Shown here: piece by piece, positions 44,237 to 52,493 of the stretch
Position numbering within the stretch: position 1 is the first letter of the stretch
How the letters are laid out: every line of letters starts with the position of its first letter
From: Candidatus Nitrosotalea okcheonensis
Lineage (GTDB): Archaea > Thermoproteota > Nitrososphaeria > Nitrososphaerales > Nitrosopumilaceae
Direction: 5' to 3'
NCBI RefSeq assembly: GCF_900177045.1
Contig: NZ_LT841358.1
Coordinates: forward strand, 1,327,396 to 1,391,395
DNA length: 64,000 bases
Program-made: the position numbers and the translations under genes
Notes under the pieces: generated by a model
The model's database searches: none
The model's input: only the letters and a program-made list of their open reading frames with translations
What the model was told of the DNA's origin: nothing

Positions 44237-44336
44237 TTAGAATTTTGGAATTCCTCTAGTCTTTGCAGCAAATACTACCATGCTCATTACAGCAATTGCA
44301 AGAACTATTGATGCTACTGGGCCAAATTCTGGTACA
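44237..44336. repeat. 100-bp direct repeat, copy 1 (PEFG anchor)
   Basis: Identical to 44940-45039. It encodes the PEFG transmembrane tail and stop codon of the shorter cupredoxin. Confidence 0.96.
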
Positions 44337-44785
44337 GCTGCATTTCCTGTAGTTGTGCTGTTGCTTGGTGTAGTAGTTGTGGTACTAGCTGCTCCTACAA
44401 TTACTTGACCTGTCATCCAAGGATGAACAGTGCAAAAGTAATCATATGTGCCTGCATTTGCAAAAGTAAATTGGAATGTACTGCCTGGTTTGATTAAATT
44501 ACCGCTATCAAACACAGTTCCAGTTGTATTATCTGATGGTTGACCGCTTGTCACATAGTGACTTACAGTGTCAGTATTTTTCCAAGTTACTGTTGTTCCT
44601 GGTGTAACATTCAGAGGATTTGGAGAAAAACAATTCTTTGCAGCTACACAACCCGCTGTTGCGGCAGCGCCTGCACCTTTTGCCATATCAATTTCATTTG
44701 CTGTTTGTCCAAATGCTGGTGCTACACCTAAGATAGCAACTAGAGCCAAAAGACCAAATAGTGCGCCAAATGGTTTTGACTTCAT
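44237..44785 (-). CDS. Cupredoxin (plastocyanin-like) with PEFG-type C-terminal anchor
   Basis: A 182-residue exported blue copper protein. Signal peptide about 1-27 (cleavage near AFGQ). The cupredoxin domain has the upstream ligand His in SHYVTSGQ and the C-terminal ligand loop YFCTVHPWMTG (Cys, His, Met). A Thr/Ser/Asn linker leads to VPEFGPVASIVLAIAVMSMVV and a basic end, the PEFG-type sorting tail of Thaumarchaeota. Cupredoxins replace cytochrome c as electron carriers in ammonia-oxidising archaea. It shares exact DNA blocks with the next gene. Confidence 0.93.
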   Translation of the reverse strand: MKSKPFGALFGLLALVAILGVAPAFGQTANEIDMAKGAGAAATAGCVAAKNCFSPNPLNVTPGTTVTWKNTDTVSHYVTSGQPSDNTTGTVFDSGNLIKPGSTFQFTFANAGTYDYFCTVHPWMTGQVIVGAASTTTTTPSNSTTTGNAAVPEFGPVASIVLAIAVMSMVVFAAKTRGIPKF

Positions 44786-44793
44786 TATTCTGA
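44381..44793. repeat. 413-bp direct repeat, copy 1 (cupredoxin 5' half)
   Basis: Read base by base, this block is identical to 45435-45847, including synonymous positions and eight bases before the ATG. Spacing between copies is 1054 bp. Recent duplication or gene conversion. Confidence 0.97.
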
Positions 44794-44807
44794 ATGATAT
44801 AGAGCTA

Positions 44808-44816
44808 CTATAAAAA
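44808..44816 (-). promoter_or_regulatory. TATA box of the first cupredoxin gene
   Basis: TTTTTATAG on the minus strand, 23-31 nt before the ATG, so the transcript is probably leaderless. It lies in the region upstream of the duplicated block, so the two cupredoxin copies have different promoters. Confidence 0.55.
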
Positions 44817-44939
44817 TCTCTCAGATAGTTATCTATTACATACTAAAATTTGCTTTCAATATAATTAGACAACTAACTATGGTGATCATTTGGACATGAG
44901 ATCGCTACATAAATCAAACAAAAAAAATGTAGGTTAAGA

Positions 44940-45039
44940 TTAGAATTTTGGAATTCCTCTAGTCTTTGCAGCAAATACTACCATGCTCATTACAGCAATT
45001 GCAAGAACTATTGATGCTACTGGGCCAAATTCTGGTACA
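44940..45039. repeat. 100-bp direct repeat, copy 2 (PEFG anchor)
   Basis: Identical to 44237-44336. It encodes the PEFG transmembrane tail and stop codon of the longer cupredoxin. Confidence 0.96.
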
Positions 45040-45839
45040 ACATGTGTGAAGCTTAACACTTCACCCTTAACACCTGTCCAAGTAGTTGGATCTGCAGTAG
45101 GCAACCCAATACCGTTGAGTGTTACCTGTATGTCTACTGGATCGGTAGATGAAAGATTTGTACTAGTGGTTTGGGTGTCATCACCTGTATGTGTATGCCC
45201 TGCGGAATTTGAAAGTATATTATTTCCATCCTGTGTTACAGCAATTGCATAGTTCTGGTGGTGTATTTTATTTCCATTTGCATCTGTGAATGATATTGCT
45301 AATGACAATGGTTGTCCACTGACTGGACCGCTAGTGCTTATAGTAACTATAGTACCATCAGAAGCTTTAGCAGTTAACATTGCCATTCCGCCCATATTTC
45401 CACCCGATGTTCCTGTGTTGTTATTACTTGGTGAGGTACTAGCTGCTCCTACAATTACTTGACCTGTCATCCAAGGATGAACAGTGCAAAAGTAATCATA
45501 TGTGCCTGCATTTGCAAAAGTAAATTGGAATGTACTGCCTGGTTTGATTAAATTACCGCTATCAAACACAGTTCCAGTTGTATTATCTGATGGTTGACCG
45601 CTTGTCACATAGTGACTTACAGTGTCAGTATTTTTCCAAGTTACTGTTGTTCCTGGTGTAACATTCAGAGGATTTGGAGAAAAACAATTCTTTGCAGCTA
45701 CACAACCCGCTGTTGCGGCAGCGCCTGCACCTTTTGCCATATCAATTTCATTTGCTGTTTGTCCAAATGCTGGTGCTACACCTAAGATAGCAACTAGAGC
45801 CAAAAGACCAAATAGTGCGCCAAATGGTTTTGACTTCAT
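44940..45839 (-). CDS. Cupredoxin with extra C-terminal domain and PEFG-type anchor
   Basis: A 299-residue paralogue of the preceding gene. Its first 135 or so residues are identical at DNA level to that copy (signal peptide, cupredoxin with CTVHPWM). It then has a unique insert of about 120 residues: a Gly/Asn linker and a beta-rich domain (ITFDANGNK-like SFTDANGNKIHHQNYAIAV, SAGHTHTGDD) resembling a small Ig-like unit with possible His metal ligands. The terminal VPEFGPVASIVLAIAVMSMVV anchor is again shared. The ATG at 45839 is chosen to match the paralogue. Confidence 0.9.
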   Translation of the reverse strand: MKSKPFGALFGLLALVAILGVAPAFGQTANEIDMAKGAGAAATAGCVAAKNCFSPNPLNVTPGTTVTWKNTDTVSHYVTSGQPSDNTTGTVFDSGNLIKPGSTFQFTFANAGTYDYFCTVHPWMTGQVIVGAASTSPSNNNTGTSGGNMGGMAMLTAKASDGTIVTISTSGPVSGQPLSLAISFTDANGNKIHHQNYAIAVTQDGNNILSNSAGHTHTGDDTQTTSTNLSSTDPVDIQVTLNGIGLPTADPTTWTGVKGEVLSFTHVVPEFGPVASIVLAIAVMSMVVFAAKTRGIPKF

Positions 45840-45847
45840 TATTCTGA
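45435..45847. repeat. 413-bp direct repeat, copy 2 (cupredoxin 5' half)
   Basis: Identical partner of 44381-44793, same orientation, covering the signal peptide and cupredoxin domain of the longer paralogue. Confidence 0.97.
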
Positions 45848-45860
45848 GATCATGCTCATG

Positions 45861-45869
45861 ATATAAAAA
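45861..45869 (-). promoter_or_regulatory. TATA box of the second cupredoxin gene
   Basis: TTTTTATAT on the minus strand, 22-30 nt before the ATG at 45839, implying a leaderless transcript. Sequence around it differs from that of the first copy. Confidence 0.55.
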
Positions 45870-45925
45870 CATGTTTTAGATTAGCAATGTTACCTCAGAA
45901 TATTTTTCTTGATAAGAATAAAAAA

Positions 45926-46786
45926 TCAATTTACTGTAGACAGGTTATTTTCATTGAATGTCTTTGTGGAAAATACACCAACATGTTTTGCTAACAATGT
46001 ACCTACAAACATTGCAACCATTAGCATAACTATAGTTCCTGCCGGAGCCAAATTGAAATAATATGATATGGTGATGCCTGCAATTACTGCGGAAACGGAT
46101 AAGGAGATAGAAATCATCATTGTTTTTTTGAATCCTTTACCCATCATTATACTTGTTATGTTTGGTAATACTATTAATGCAGATATCAACAAAATTCCAA
46201 CCAGTCTCATTGTTGCAATTACGGTGACTGCTGCCAAGGCCACAAAGAGATAGTTTAGTTTTTCAACCGGTATTCCATGTACTTTTGCTTGTTCCTCATC
46301 AAATGTGAAATGTATCATTGGTTTTCTAATTGCAATTAATGTTGCAATGACTCCGCAACTTACTGTCACAATTAACAGTGTATCTTGCATACTTGTCAAC
46401 AGTATACTTCCAAAGAGAAAACTGAAAAGATCAATAGTAAAACCATGAGATGCGCTAATTAGTAATACTCCCATTGCAAAACCAGATGATAACAATACTG
46501 CAATAGCAGCATCTCCCGATATTTTTGTACTCTTTCTTAGTTTTGTGATGCCCAGAGCAGTTGAAACAGAAACAACAAATGCAGTCCAAATAGGATACAC
46601 ATTGAGAAAGAATCCAAGAGCTATGCCACCAAATGCTACATGTGATAGCGCATCCCCAAAAAGAGAATATCTTTTCAAAACCAAGAACAAACCTATCATA
46701 GAACAAGTGATTGAAACTGCTATGCCAGTAAGTAGAGCTCGTTGCATAAAACCATAGGATAGGATATCAAGATTCATGAAAATCAC
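45926..46786 (-). CDS. znuB: Zn/Mn-type ABC transporter permease
   Basis: A 286-residue ABC-3 family permease with eight or so transmembrane helices. GDALSHVAFGGIALGF near the start and ISALIVLPNITSIMMG towards the end are typical of ZnuB/MntB. It is the third gene of a three-gene operon (binding protein, ATPase, permease) and overlaps the ATPase by 4 bp. The metal is not decided by sequence; zinc or manganese are usual, and the divergent NikR-like regulator raises nickel. Confidence 0.9.
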   Translation of the reverse strand: MIFMNLDILSYGFMQRALLTGIAVSITCSMIGLFLVLKRYSLFGDALSHVAFGGIALGFFLNVYPIWTAFVVSVSTALGITKLRKSTKISGDAAIAVLLSSGFAMGVLLISASHGFTIDLFSFLFGSILLTSMQDTLLIVTVSCGVIATLIAIRKPMIHFTFDEEQAKVHGIPVEKLNYLFVALAAVTVIATMRLVGILLISALIVLPNITSIMMGKGFKKTMMISISLSVSAVIAGITISYYFNLAPAGTIVMLMVAMFVGTLLAKHVGVFSTKTFNENNLSTVN

Positions 46787-47586
46787 ATATCATGTTTATG
46801 CATATGCAGTTGCATAGCTGATTCGGAATATGTTTTGAGCATGTCCTTGTTTGCAAAAAATTCTTCTTTTTCACCATGGAAGAATAATTCTCTATTCATG
46901 CATGCTACTCTAGTTGCAAGATCTGAAATTGCAGTAAGATCATGTGAAGACCACACTATGGTTATTTTGTTTTCCTTGTTTATTTTTCTAAGTACTGAAT
47001 AGAATTTGTTTTGCACGTCCATATCTACTCCAGTCACCGGTTCATCCAATATCATCAACGCTGGTTCTTTGACAAGAGATTTTGCAATAAAGGCGCGCTG
47101 TTGTTCTCCTCCGGATAATTCACTGATTCTTCTGTTCTTGAATGATTCCAATCCAACAATTTTTAGCGCATCTTCAATTTTTTCATGGTCTTTGCTAGAT
47201 GTTGGGAATATTCTGTTCCAAGAACACCCACAACCCTGTATCAACGCAACACCTTTCATTAACCTCTTTTTTGATAGAATTCCCATTGCAACTACATCAT
47301 AAACAGTTGCAGGAAAGTTAGGTTCAAAATTTACTTTTTGTGGCACATATCCTACCATTGAAAGTAATGTGGTGTATTGACTCCCTTCATATCCAAATAA
47401 CTTGATTTTTCCTTGATAGTTTTGTAATCCAAGAATTGCCCTGAATAATGTAGTTTTACCAGCCCCATTTGGTCCAACAATTCCTAAGAGGTCTCCTTCC
47501 TGAACACTAAAACTGATTTTATTTACTGCCAAAGTTCCGTTATGGCTTACTGAGACATTCTCTACGTCTAATGCATTTACTGACAT
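46783..47586 (-). CDS. znuC: Zn/Mn-type ABC transporter ATP-binding protein
   Basis: A 267-residue ATPase driving metal import. Walker A GPNGAGKTT (near 37), the signature LSGGEQQRAFIAKSL, Walker B LMILDEPVTGVD and the switch His in WSSHDLTA are all intact. An insert between the Q-loop and the signature holds Cys and Trp (GCGCSW), and the C-terminus is His/Met-rich (MQLHMHKHDM), perhaps metal-sensing. It overlaps the permease by 4 bp and the binding-protein gene by 10 bp. Confidence 0.93.
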   Translation of the reverse strand: MSVNALDVENVSVSHNGTLAVNKISFSVQEGDLLGIVGPNGAGKTTLFRAILGLQNYQGKIKLFGYEGSQYTTLLSMVGYVPQKVNFEPNFPATVYDVVAMGILSKKRLMKGVALIQGCGCSWNRIFPTSSKDHEKIEDALKIVGLESFKNRRISELSGGEQQRAFIAKSLVKEPALMILDEPVTGVDMDVQNKFYSVLRKINKENKITIVWSSHDLTAISDLATRVACMNRELFFHGEKEEFFANKDMLKTYSESAMQLHMHKHDM

Positions 47587-48557
47587 TCTAAAGCCGTTCT
47601 CAAATTATGTAGATTCTGATACCACTTATCTAGGTATGTCTTCCCCTCTTGTTGATCAGTTTGATTAATGCCTTCAAGAGGACTCAGTATCAAGACTTGG
47701 GCACCCACTTCACTTGCTAGTGTATTGGCAAGTCTTGGATCTACCAAATCCTCTGAAAATATCACCTTGACATCCTTATCTTTCATAATCTGAATTATTC
47801 TCAGAATATCTTGTGGAGGTACATCTACTTCTGGTGCCATTCCGCTTATCCATACATCATGTATACCATATCTGTTTGAAAAATAATTAAAGGCATTATG
47901 AAATGATACAAAAGTATCTTTTTTGCAGTGTGACAGTCCAGTTTTTATATTGTTATCTAATGCAGCCAATTTTGCAATATACATATTTGCATTATTTTCA
48001 TAATACTGAGCATTTGTAGGATCTGCTTTTTGCATTGCATTCTTGATATTTGTTACTTCCTGCTCTGCAAATATTGGATCATTCCATACATGTGGATCCA
48101 TTCCTCCCTGTGCTAAAATTTCCTTATCATTTTCTGCAGAATCTGCTTTTAGTAAAGGAATGCCATCAGTAGCCTTTACAAATGTCATGTTCTGAAATTC
48201 TCCCGAGTCCATGAATTTGGAAATATACGCTTCCATACCAGCCCCATTGTAAATGAAAAGTTTTGTTCCTTTTAGCTCCTCAATCTGTTGTATACTAGGT
48301 TCCCATTCATGCGGTTCTTCTCCAATCGGTAGAAAGCTATACACATAAGTTTTGTTACCTCCCACATTTCTTGCAAATTCATAGAGTGGGAAAAAAGATG
48401 TAGCCACTTTGAGTTTATTATCAGATACATTTTGTGTTGAGACTTGTTGCGACTTGGGAAGATTTTCATTTGTAGATATAGTAAAAATCATTATTGCTGC
48501 AATGATCACGCTTCCAATTATTACTGCCTTGAGTTTATTCAACGCAACTTTATTCAT
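47577..48557 (-). CDS. znuA: Zn/Mn-type ABC transporter substrate-binding protein
   Basis: A 326-residue extracytoplasmic metal-binding protein (cluster A-I). N-terminal hydrophobic anchor about 10-28, then FFPLYEFARNVGGN. Metal-ligand candidates are His in EEPHEWEPS, His in DPHVWNDP, His in VSFHNAFNYF and an acid in FSEDLVDPR. There is no long His-rich loop as in many zinc-specific ZnuA proteins. First gene of the operon. Confidence 0.92.
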   Translation of the reverse strand: MNKVALNKLKAVIIGSVIIAAIMIFTISTNENLPKSQQVSTQNVSDNKLKVATSFFPLYEFARNVGGNKTYVYSFLPIGEEPHEWEPSIQQIEELKGTKLFIYNGAGMEAYISKFMDSGEFQNMTFVKATDGIPLLKADSAENDKEILAQGGMDPHVWNDPIFAEQEVTNIKNAMQKADPTNAQYYENNANMYIAKLAALDNNIKTGLSHCKKDTFVSFHNAFNYFSNRYGIHDVWISGMAPEVDVPPQDILRIIQIMKDKDVKVIFSEDLVDPRLANTLASEVGAQVLILSPLEGINQTDQQEGKTYLDKWYQNLHNLRTALECQ

Positions 48558-48559
48558 AA

Positions 48560-48623
48560 GTTATTAATAAATTTATAAAATCTTAATAATTATTACTGTT
48601 AAACTTATAAGATAGTTAATAAC
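48560..48623. promoter_or_regulatory. Divergent promoter region with 8-bp inverted repeat
   Basis: The 75 bp between the transporter operon and the NikR-like gene are almost all A/T. Arms GTTATTAA (48560-48567) and TTAATAAC (48616-48623) are perfect inverted copies, 48 bp apart, each near one start codon. TATA-like TTATAAAA lies between. Candidate operator half-sites for the NikR-like repressor; low-complexity sequence weakens the case. Confidence 0.35.
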
Positions 48624-48632
48624 AATCATACC

Positions 48633-49016
48633 ATGCCAATAGTTTCAATATCCCTAAATGATGAGATCCTATCAGAGTTAGACAGGATACAGAAAACAAT
48701 GGGGTTTTCTGGCAGGTCTGAAATTATTCGCGCTGGCATAAGGAATTTAGTGGCTGAAGAAAAGCAACATAGCATACTGTCTGGACTAATCCATGCTATC
48801 CTCATGATTATCCATGATGAAGAATCAGAGCAGATCGTAACAGGAATCAAACACAATCATGAAGATTTAATCGGCACTCATCTCCATAGTAAAGTAGACG
48901 GTAACAAATGCATGGAACTTTTCTTATTGCACGGAGATGCTGAAAAGATTAGTATTATGACACGAGACTTTCAGACAAACAAGAAAATGGATAATGTTAA
49001 GCTAGTTACCATGTAA
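48633..49016 (+). CDS. nikR: NikR-like ribbon-helix-helix metal-responsive regulator
   Basis: A 127-residue regulator. Residues 1-45 form the ribbon-helix-helix DNA-binding part (VSISLNDEILSELDRIQKTMG, GRSEIIRAGIRNLV). The C-terminal ACT-like domain carries the NikR metal set: an upstream His (KHNHED), THLHSK and NKCMELF, matching H-x-H and Cys positions of the high-affinity nickel site. It is divergent from the metal ABC transporter, which it most likely represses when metal is abundant. Nickel is expected for the family; regulation of a Znu-type system is the odd point. Confidence 0.88.
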   Translation: MPIVSISLNDEILSELDRIQKTMGFSGRSEIIRAGIRNLVAEEKQHSILSGLIHAILMIIHDEESEQIVTGIKHNHEDLIGTHLHSKVDGNKCMELFLLHGDAEKISIMTRDFQTNKKMDNVKLVTM

Positions 49017-49028
49017 AAATTTATTTTC

Positions 49029-49964
49029 TTATGCTACTCCGTTTTCGTTTAGAATTAGTGCAAGAAGTGCTGCACGTGTATCTTTTCCATATTGTGCTTG
49101 CTTAAAGTATTTTGCTTGTTTTGCAGAATCAATCTCGTGTGATATTTCATCAAGACGCGGTAGAGGATGCATTATGATGGCGTCATCTTTTAGTTTCTTG
49201 ACTAGTTCAGGATCCATTTTATAGCTACCTCTGACTTTTACATACTCTTCAATGTCGGCAAATCTTTCTTTTTGTATTCTTGTTATATATATCACATCGA
49301 GATCATCAAGATTTTCTTCCAGATCACTGGTTTCAGTGTATTGTAATTTTTTTCTTATCTCATATGTTGAATCAGATCGGATTTTCAGCGACTGTGGAGA
49401 TATTAGTTTTACATCAACATTGTAATTGCTTAGTGCGTACAACAGGGAATAGACAGTTCTGCCGTATTTTAGGTCACCAATAATTCCTATCTTAAGACCA
49501 TCAATTCTCTTTTTTTCTTTTCTAATAGTATAGAGATCAAGTATTGCCTGTGTTGGGTGTTCTTCCGTACCACTTCCTGCATTAATCAGCGGTTTTTCTG
49601 ATATTTCCGCTGCAAATCTGCTAGAACCATCAAGCTGGTGCCTGAGAACAAGAACATCAGAATACAAGGACATGATTTTTACAGTATCAGCAAGACTCTC
49701 GCCTTTTTTTGCAGATGAGGAAGAGGCATCAGCTATTCCAAGAGACGTCCCACCTATTGATGCCATGGCTGCCTCAAAGCTTAATCTAGTTCTGGTACTA
49801 GGTTCAAAAAACAAGTACCCAAGGGTCTTTCCACGCACTATTTCCCTTCTTTCACTTTGATTCATCTCAATTATTTTGTCAGTTGCTTGGAAAACGGTTT
49901 CAAACTTTTGTTTATCAAAATCTCTCACTGAGACAATATCTTTTTGAAAAAAAGAATTGCTCAT
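49029..49964 (-). CDS. pyrB: Aspartate carbamoyltransferase, catalytic subunit
   Basis: Condenses carbamoyl phosphate and aspartate, the committed step of pyrimidine synthesis. The 311 residues include the carbamoyl-phosphate motif FFEPSTRTRLSFEAAM, the 80s-loop equivalent SSSAKKGESLADT, HPTQAILDLYT and MHPLPRLDEI. The ATG at 49964 (MSNSFFQKDI) is chosen; a longer frame would read through the pyrI start. It is divergent from the regulatory-subunit gene. Confidence 0.96.
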   Translation of the reverse strand: MSNSFFQKDIVSVRDFDKQKFETVFQATDKIIEMNQSERREIVRGKTLGYLFFEPSTRTRLSFEAAMASIGGTSLGIADASSSSAKKGESLADTVKIMSLYSDVLVLRHQLDGSSRFAAEISEKPLINAGSGTEEHPTQAILDLYTIRKEKKRIDGLKIGIIGDLKYGRTVYSLLYALSNYNVDVKLISPQSLKIRSDSTYEIRKKLQYTETSDLEENLDDLDVIYITRIQKERFADIEEYVKVRGSYKMDPELVKKLKDDAIIMHPLPRLDEISHEIDSAKQAKYFKQAQYGKDTRAALLALILNENGVA

Positions 49965-49976
49965 TAGTAATTCACT

Positions 49977-49998
49977 ATTATATATGAGTAGTATACAA
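49977..49998. promoter_or_regulatory. Interleaved divergent promoters of pyrB and pyrI
   Basis: Two palindromic TATA-like cores lie between the genes. TATATA (49979-49984) is about 26 nt before the pyrI ATG at 50008. GTATAC (49991-49996) is about 29 nt before the pyrB ATG at 49964. Both spacings suit leaderless archaeal transcripts, and the two footprints must overlap. Confidence 0.5.
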
Positions 49999-50007
49999 AC
50001 TATTCCA

Positions 50008-50469
50008 ATGTCCGAGTCAGATCTTATCGTAAGAAGAATCAAAAATGGAACTGTCATTGATCATATAGAAGCTGGAAAAGGTTTGAAGGTACTAAATGCA
50101 CTAGGCATAGACGGTAGAGATGGAAACGTGATTACAATTGCACTTAATGTTCCAAGCTCTAAAGTTGCAAAAAAAGATATCATAAAAGTAGAGAATAAAT
50201 TTTTGCAGGACAAGGATACAAATAAACTCGCTCTAATTGCTCCAAAGGCAACAGTAAACATAATCCAAGATTACAAATTAGTTGAAAAGAGGCGTGTAAC
50301 TCTACCAAATCAGATTGAACGAATTTTTCGATGCTCGAACCCAGATTGTATAACAAATAGTGATGAAGAAATACAGCCCATCATGGATGTGGTTGATAAG
50401 ACAGGACTTGTACTAAGATGTAGATATTGCACAAGAACTTTGGATGTTAATGAATTAAAATATTATTAA
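50008..50469 (+). CDS. pyrI: Aspartate carbamoyltransferase, regulatory subunit
   Basis: The nucleotide-binding regulatory chain of ATCase, 153 residues. An N-terminal allosteric domain (IVRRIKNGTVIDHIEAGKG) is followed by a zinc domain with CSNPDC and CRYC as four ligands. The ATG at 50008 is preferred to one at 49984 because it yields the family start (MSESDLIVRRI), and a TATA core sits 26 nt upstream. pyrI is divergent from pyrB rather than in the common pyrBI order. Confidence 0.95.
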   Translation: MSESDLIVRRIKNGTVIDHIEAGKGLKVLNALGIDGRDGNVITIALNVPSSKVAKKDIIKVENKFLQDKDTNKLALIAPKATVNIIQDYKLVEKRRVTLPNQIERIFRCSNPDCITNSDEEIQPIMDVVDKTGLVLRCRYCTRTLDVNELKYY

Positions 50470-50474
50470 AATTT

Positions 50475-52490
50475 CTATTTCTTTTCTGTTTGCATTGCAT
50501 ACTGATCATAGGTAAACTTTCTTGCACTTCCAAATGGTCTGAAGGCTCTTCCATTACCATGATAGAATTTTGAGAAGAATTCTACGTAGATCAACCTAGC
50601 TCCCTGAATTCCTGGCTCAAAGACACCAATTACGATATTGAATATGTGACCGATGAAGAGTATTATTGTTCCAAGAATGATGTAAGGTATTGAGTGATGC
50701 AATGTCTTGATAAATATGAAATCAATCACATCAGCCAAGATAACAGATGCCAATAGAATACCGATAATTCTTGTATATGATAAGATATGACTTACGATGG
50801 ATGGCAATTCCATAATTGCTCGAGGGCCTTCTCCTATAAACATCAGTGCCACCCCACCAATCATTAGTCCTATGTAAGCAGCTCCCTGTGCGCTATGGAC
50901 TGGATTTACATGTTGATGATGCATCAGTGCCAAACCAAATAGCACTACACCCCAACCAAAGAGTAGCCACCCTATTTTACCAATTGCATGTTTTTTCAGA
51001 CCTTCACGTAAGCTGTTCAATACGCCGAGAATTAATCCAAATGTTACCATTCCAAGGCCAATGTATCCACTAATTAGTAACAACTTTCTAAGGCTAGTAA
51101 TTGGATTGAATAATGCTCCATCTGCTGGAAGATGCAGGCCAAACGTAGAATTCAGATAGCTAAACAGGTAACCATTGAGATGAAATCCAAAGTACAGGTT
51201 AAACACAAACCCTAAGCCTATTGCAATGATGGCACCAGGTGTCATTGCCTTTGCCAGTTTTACCATTTGTCGTCTTTTGAGTATATTCAAGGCAAACTTT
51301 CGCAACATGCCCGGCATGATGTTAAAGTCCTTCTTTCCGCCATCGATTCTTCGAATAACCCATCGGCAGACTAGGAGTATGACAAGTCCATATCCTGCAT
51401 CTCCTACCATCATTCCATAAAATATTGGAAAGAGCAAGCCAAAGATTAGAGTAGGATCAAATTCTCTACCTTCTGGCAGAGAATAAAACCTGATAAAGGC
51501 TTCAAAGAGCTTGAATCTTTTTGGATTGTCAAATTGTGTAGGAGGATGTTCATCTGTTTCAAGCTCAAACAGCATAGTTCCTTTTGTATTGTTCGCAAAG
51601 ACATTCTTTAGTTGATCAATCTTGGATTTTGGAATCCAGCCTTCAAGTGCAAAGGAATCAGATGTCACTCCCAAGTTATCAACGACTTCGAGCTTCTTGT
51701 TTTCAATCTCAAGTTGCTCCTCTATGCATACTATGTTGATATAATGAGATTTTGAGATTTCACCTAGTTGTCTTTCAACTTCTTTTAATTTATGAGAAAT
51801 ATCAGCATGTTTTGCTTTGAGGCTTTGTATTAACTGGTCTGCCTTTCCATCTAGTTTTGGAACTGCTTCAAGTTTTACATCATATTCTTGTACCACAGTA
51901 GCAAGTGCATGTGGTGGAAAATTTGGAAATGTAATCAGAACAATATTTGTAGTATCTTTTCCTTCTTTTGGATAGACAAAGACATCTTGACTATTGACAT
52001 CTAGTGTCTTTTTGAAAGCAGTATAGTTTTTAGAATCCAGTCTACCAAAATAAGAGTGAGCCATTTTTAGTTGGAGAACGTTAAAGTCTTCTGGGAAAAA
52101 GGAAAATTCTTCAACTAGCTTGATGTTGTTTTCAGTCTCCTTGAGTTGTGTTAAAAGATGTTCTTTTTCTTTTTCCAAAGTAGCAACGTTGCTATCGATG
52201 TCAATAGATTTAGCAGCTTGAATTATTTGCTCTATGGAAGTGAATCGTTGACATTGTGTGGATTCAATTGGTGGTAATACAGTTTTTAATGCTTTCATCC
52301 TCAAAAGCTGATCTGAAACTTGCCTGAATGTTTCATTGTCACGCTCATTTCGAACAAGTGTAGCAACATCTTTTGACAAGGATTCAAGCTGTACAACATG
52401 AAGATCATGTAAAATAGAGACTACGATCTGCTTTTCTTTTCTCAGCCCAAGAACTGCAATTCTTCCCATGGGTACTGGTTTTAGAACCAA
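50475..52490 (-). CDS. atpI: A-type ATP synthase subunit I (a-like stator/proton channel)
   Basis: The membrane stator that forms the proton half-channels of the archaeal ATP synthase. The 671 residues consist of an N-terminal soluble part (about 1-330) with long coiled coils (ATLEKEKEHLLTQLKETENN) and a C-terminal membrane part with about eight helices, starting GLLFPIFYGMMVGDAGYG. LSYTRIIGILLASVILADV carries the essential Arg. It is the last gene of the operon, 3 bp after subunit H. Confidence 0.94.
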   Translation of the reverse strand: MVLKPVPMGRIAVLGLRKEKQIVVSILHDLHVVQLESLSKDVATLVRNERDNETFRQVSDQLLRMKALKTVLPPIESTQCQRFTSIEQIIQAAKSIDIDSNVATLEKEKEHLLTQLKETENNIKLVEEFSFFPEDFNVLQLKMAHSYFGRLDSKNYTAFKKTLDVNSQDVFVYPKEGKDTTNIVLITFPNFPPHALATVVQEYDVKLEAVPKLDGKADQLIQSLKAKHADISHKLKEVERQLGEISKSHYINIVCIEEQLEIENKKLEVVDNLGVTSDSFALEGWIPKSKIDQLKNVFANNTKGTMLFELETDEHPPTQFDNPKRFKLFEAFIRFYSLPEGREFDPTLIFGLLFPIFYGMMVGDAGYGLVILLVCRWVIRRIDGGKKDFNIMPGMLRKFALNILKRRQMVKLAKAMTPGAIIAIGLGFVFNLYFGFHLNGYLFSYLNSTFGLHLPADGALFNPITSLRKLLLISGYIGLGMVTFGLILGVLNSLREGLKKHAIGKIGWLLFGWGVVLFGLALMHHQHVNPVHSAQGAAYIGLMIGGVALMFIGEGPRAIMELPSIVSHILSYTRIIGILLASVILADVIDFIFIKTLHHSIPYIILGTIILFIGHIFNIVIGVFEPGIQGARLIYVEFFSKFYHGNGRAFRPFGSARKFTYDQYAMQTEKK

Positions 52491-52493
52491 ATT

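Noticed and set aside
44540..45785. Two identical Cys-rich 63-residue plus-strand frames
   Set aside because: They are identical only because they are antisense to the duplicated cupredoxin block.
49957..50007. Longer pyrI N-terminus
   Set aside because: The TATA core would lie inside the coding sequence, and the extra residues do not fit the family.
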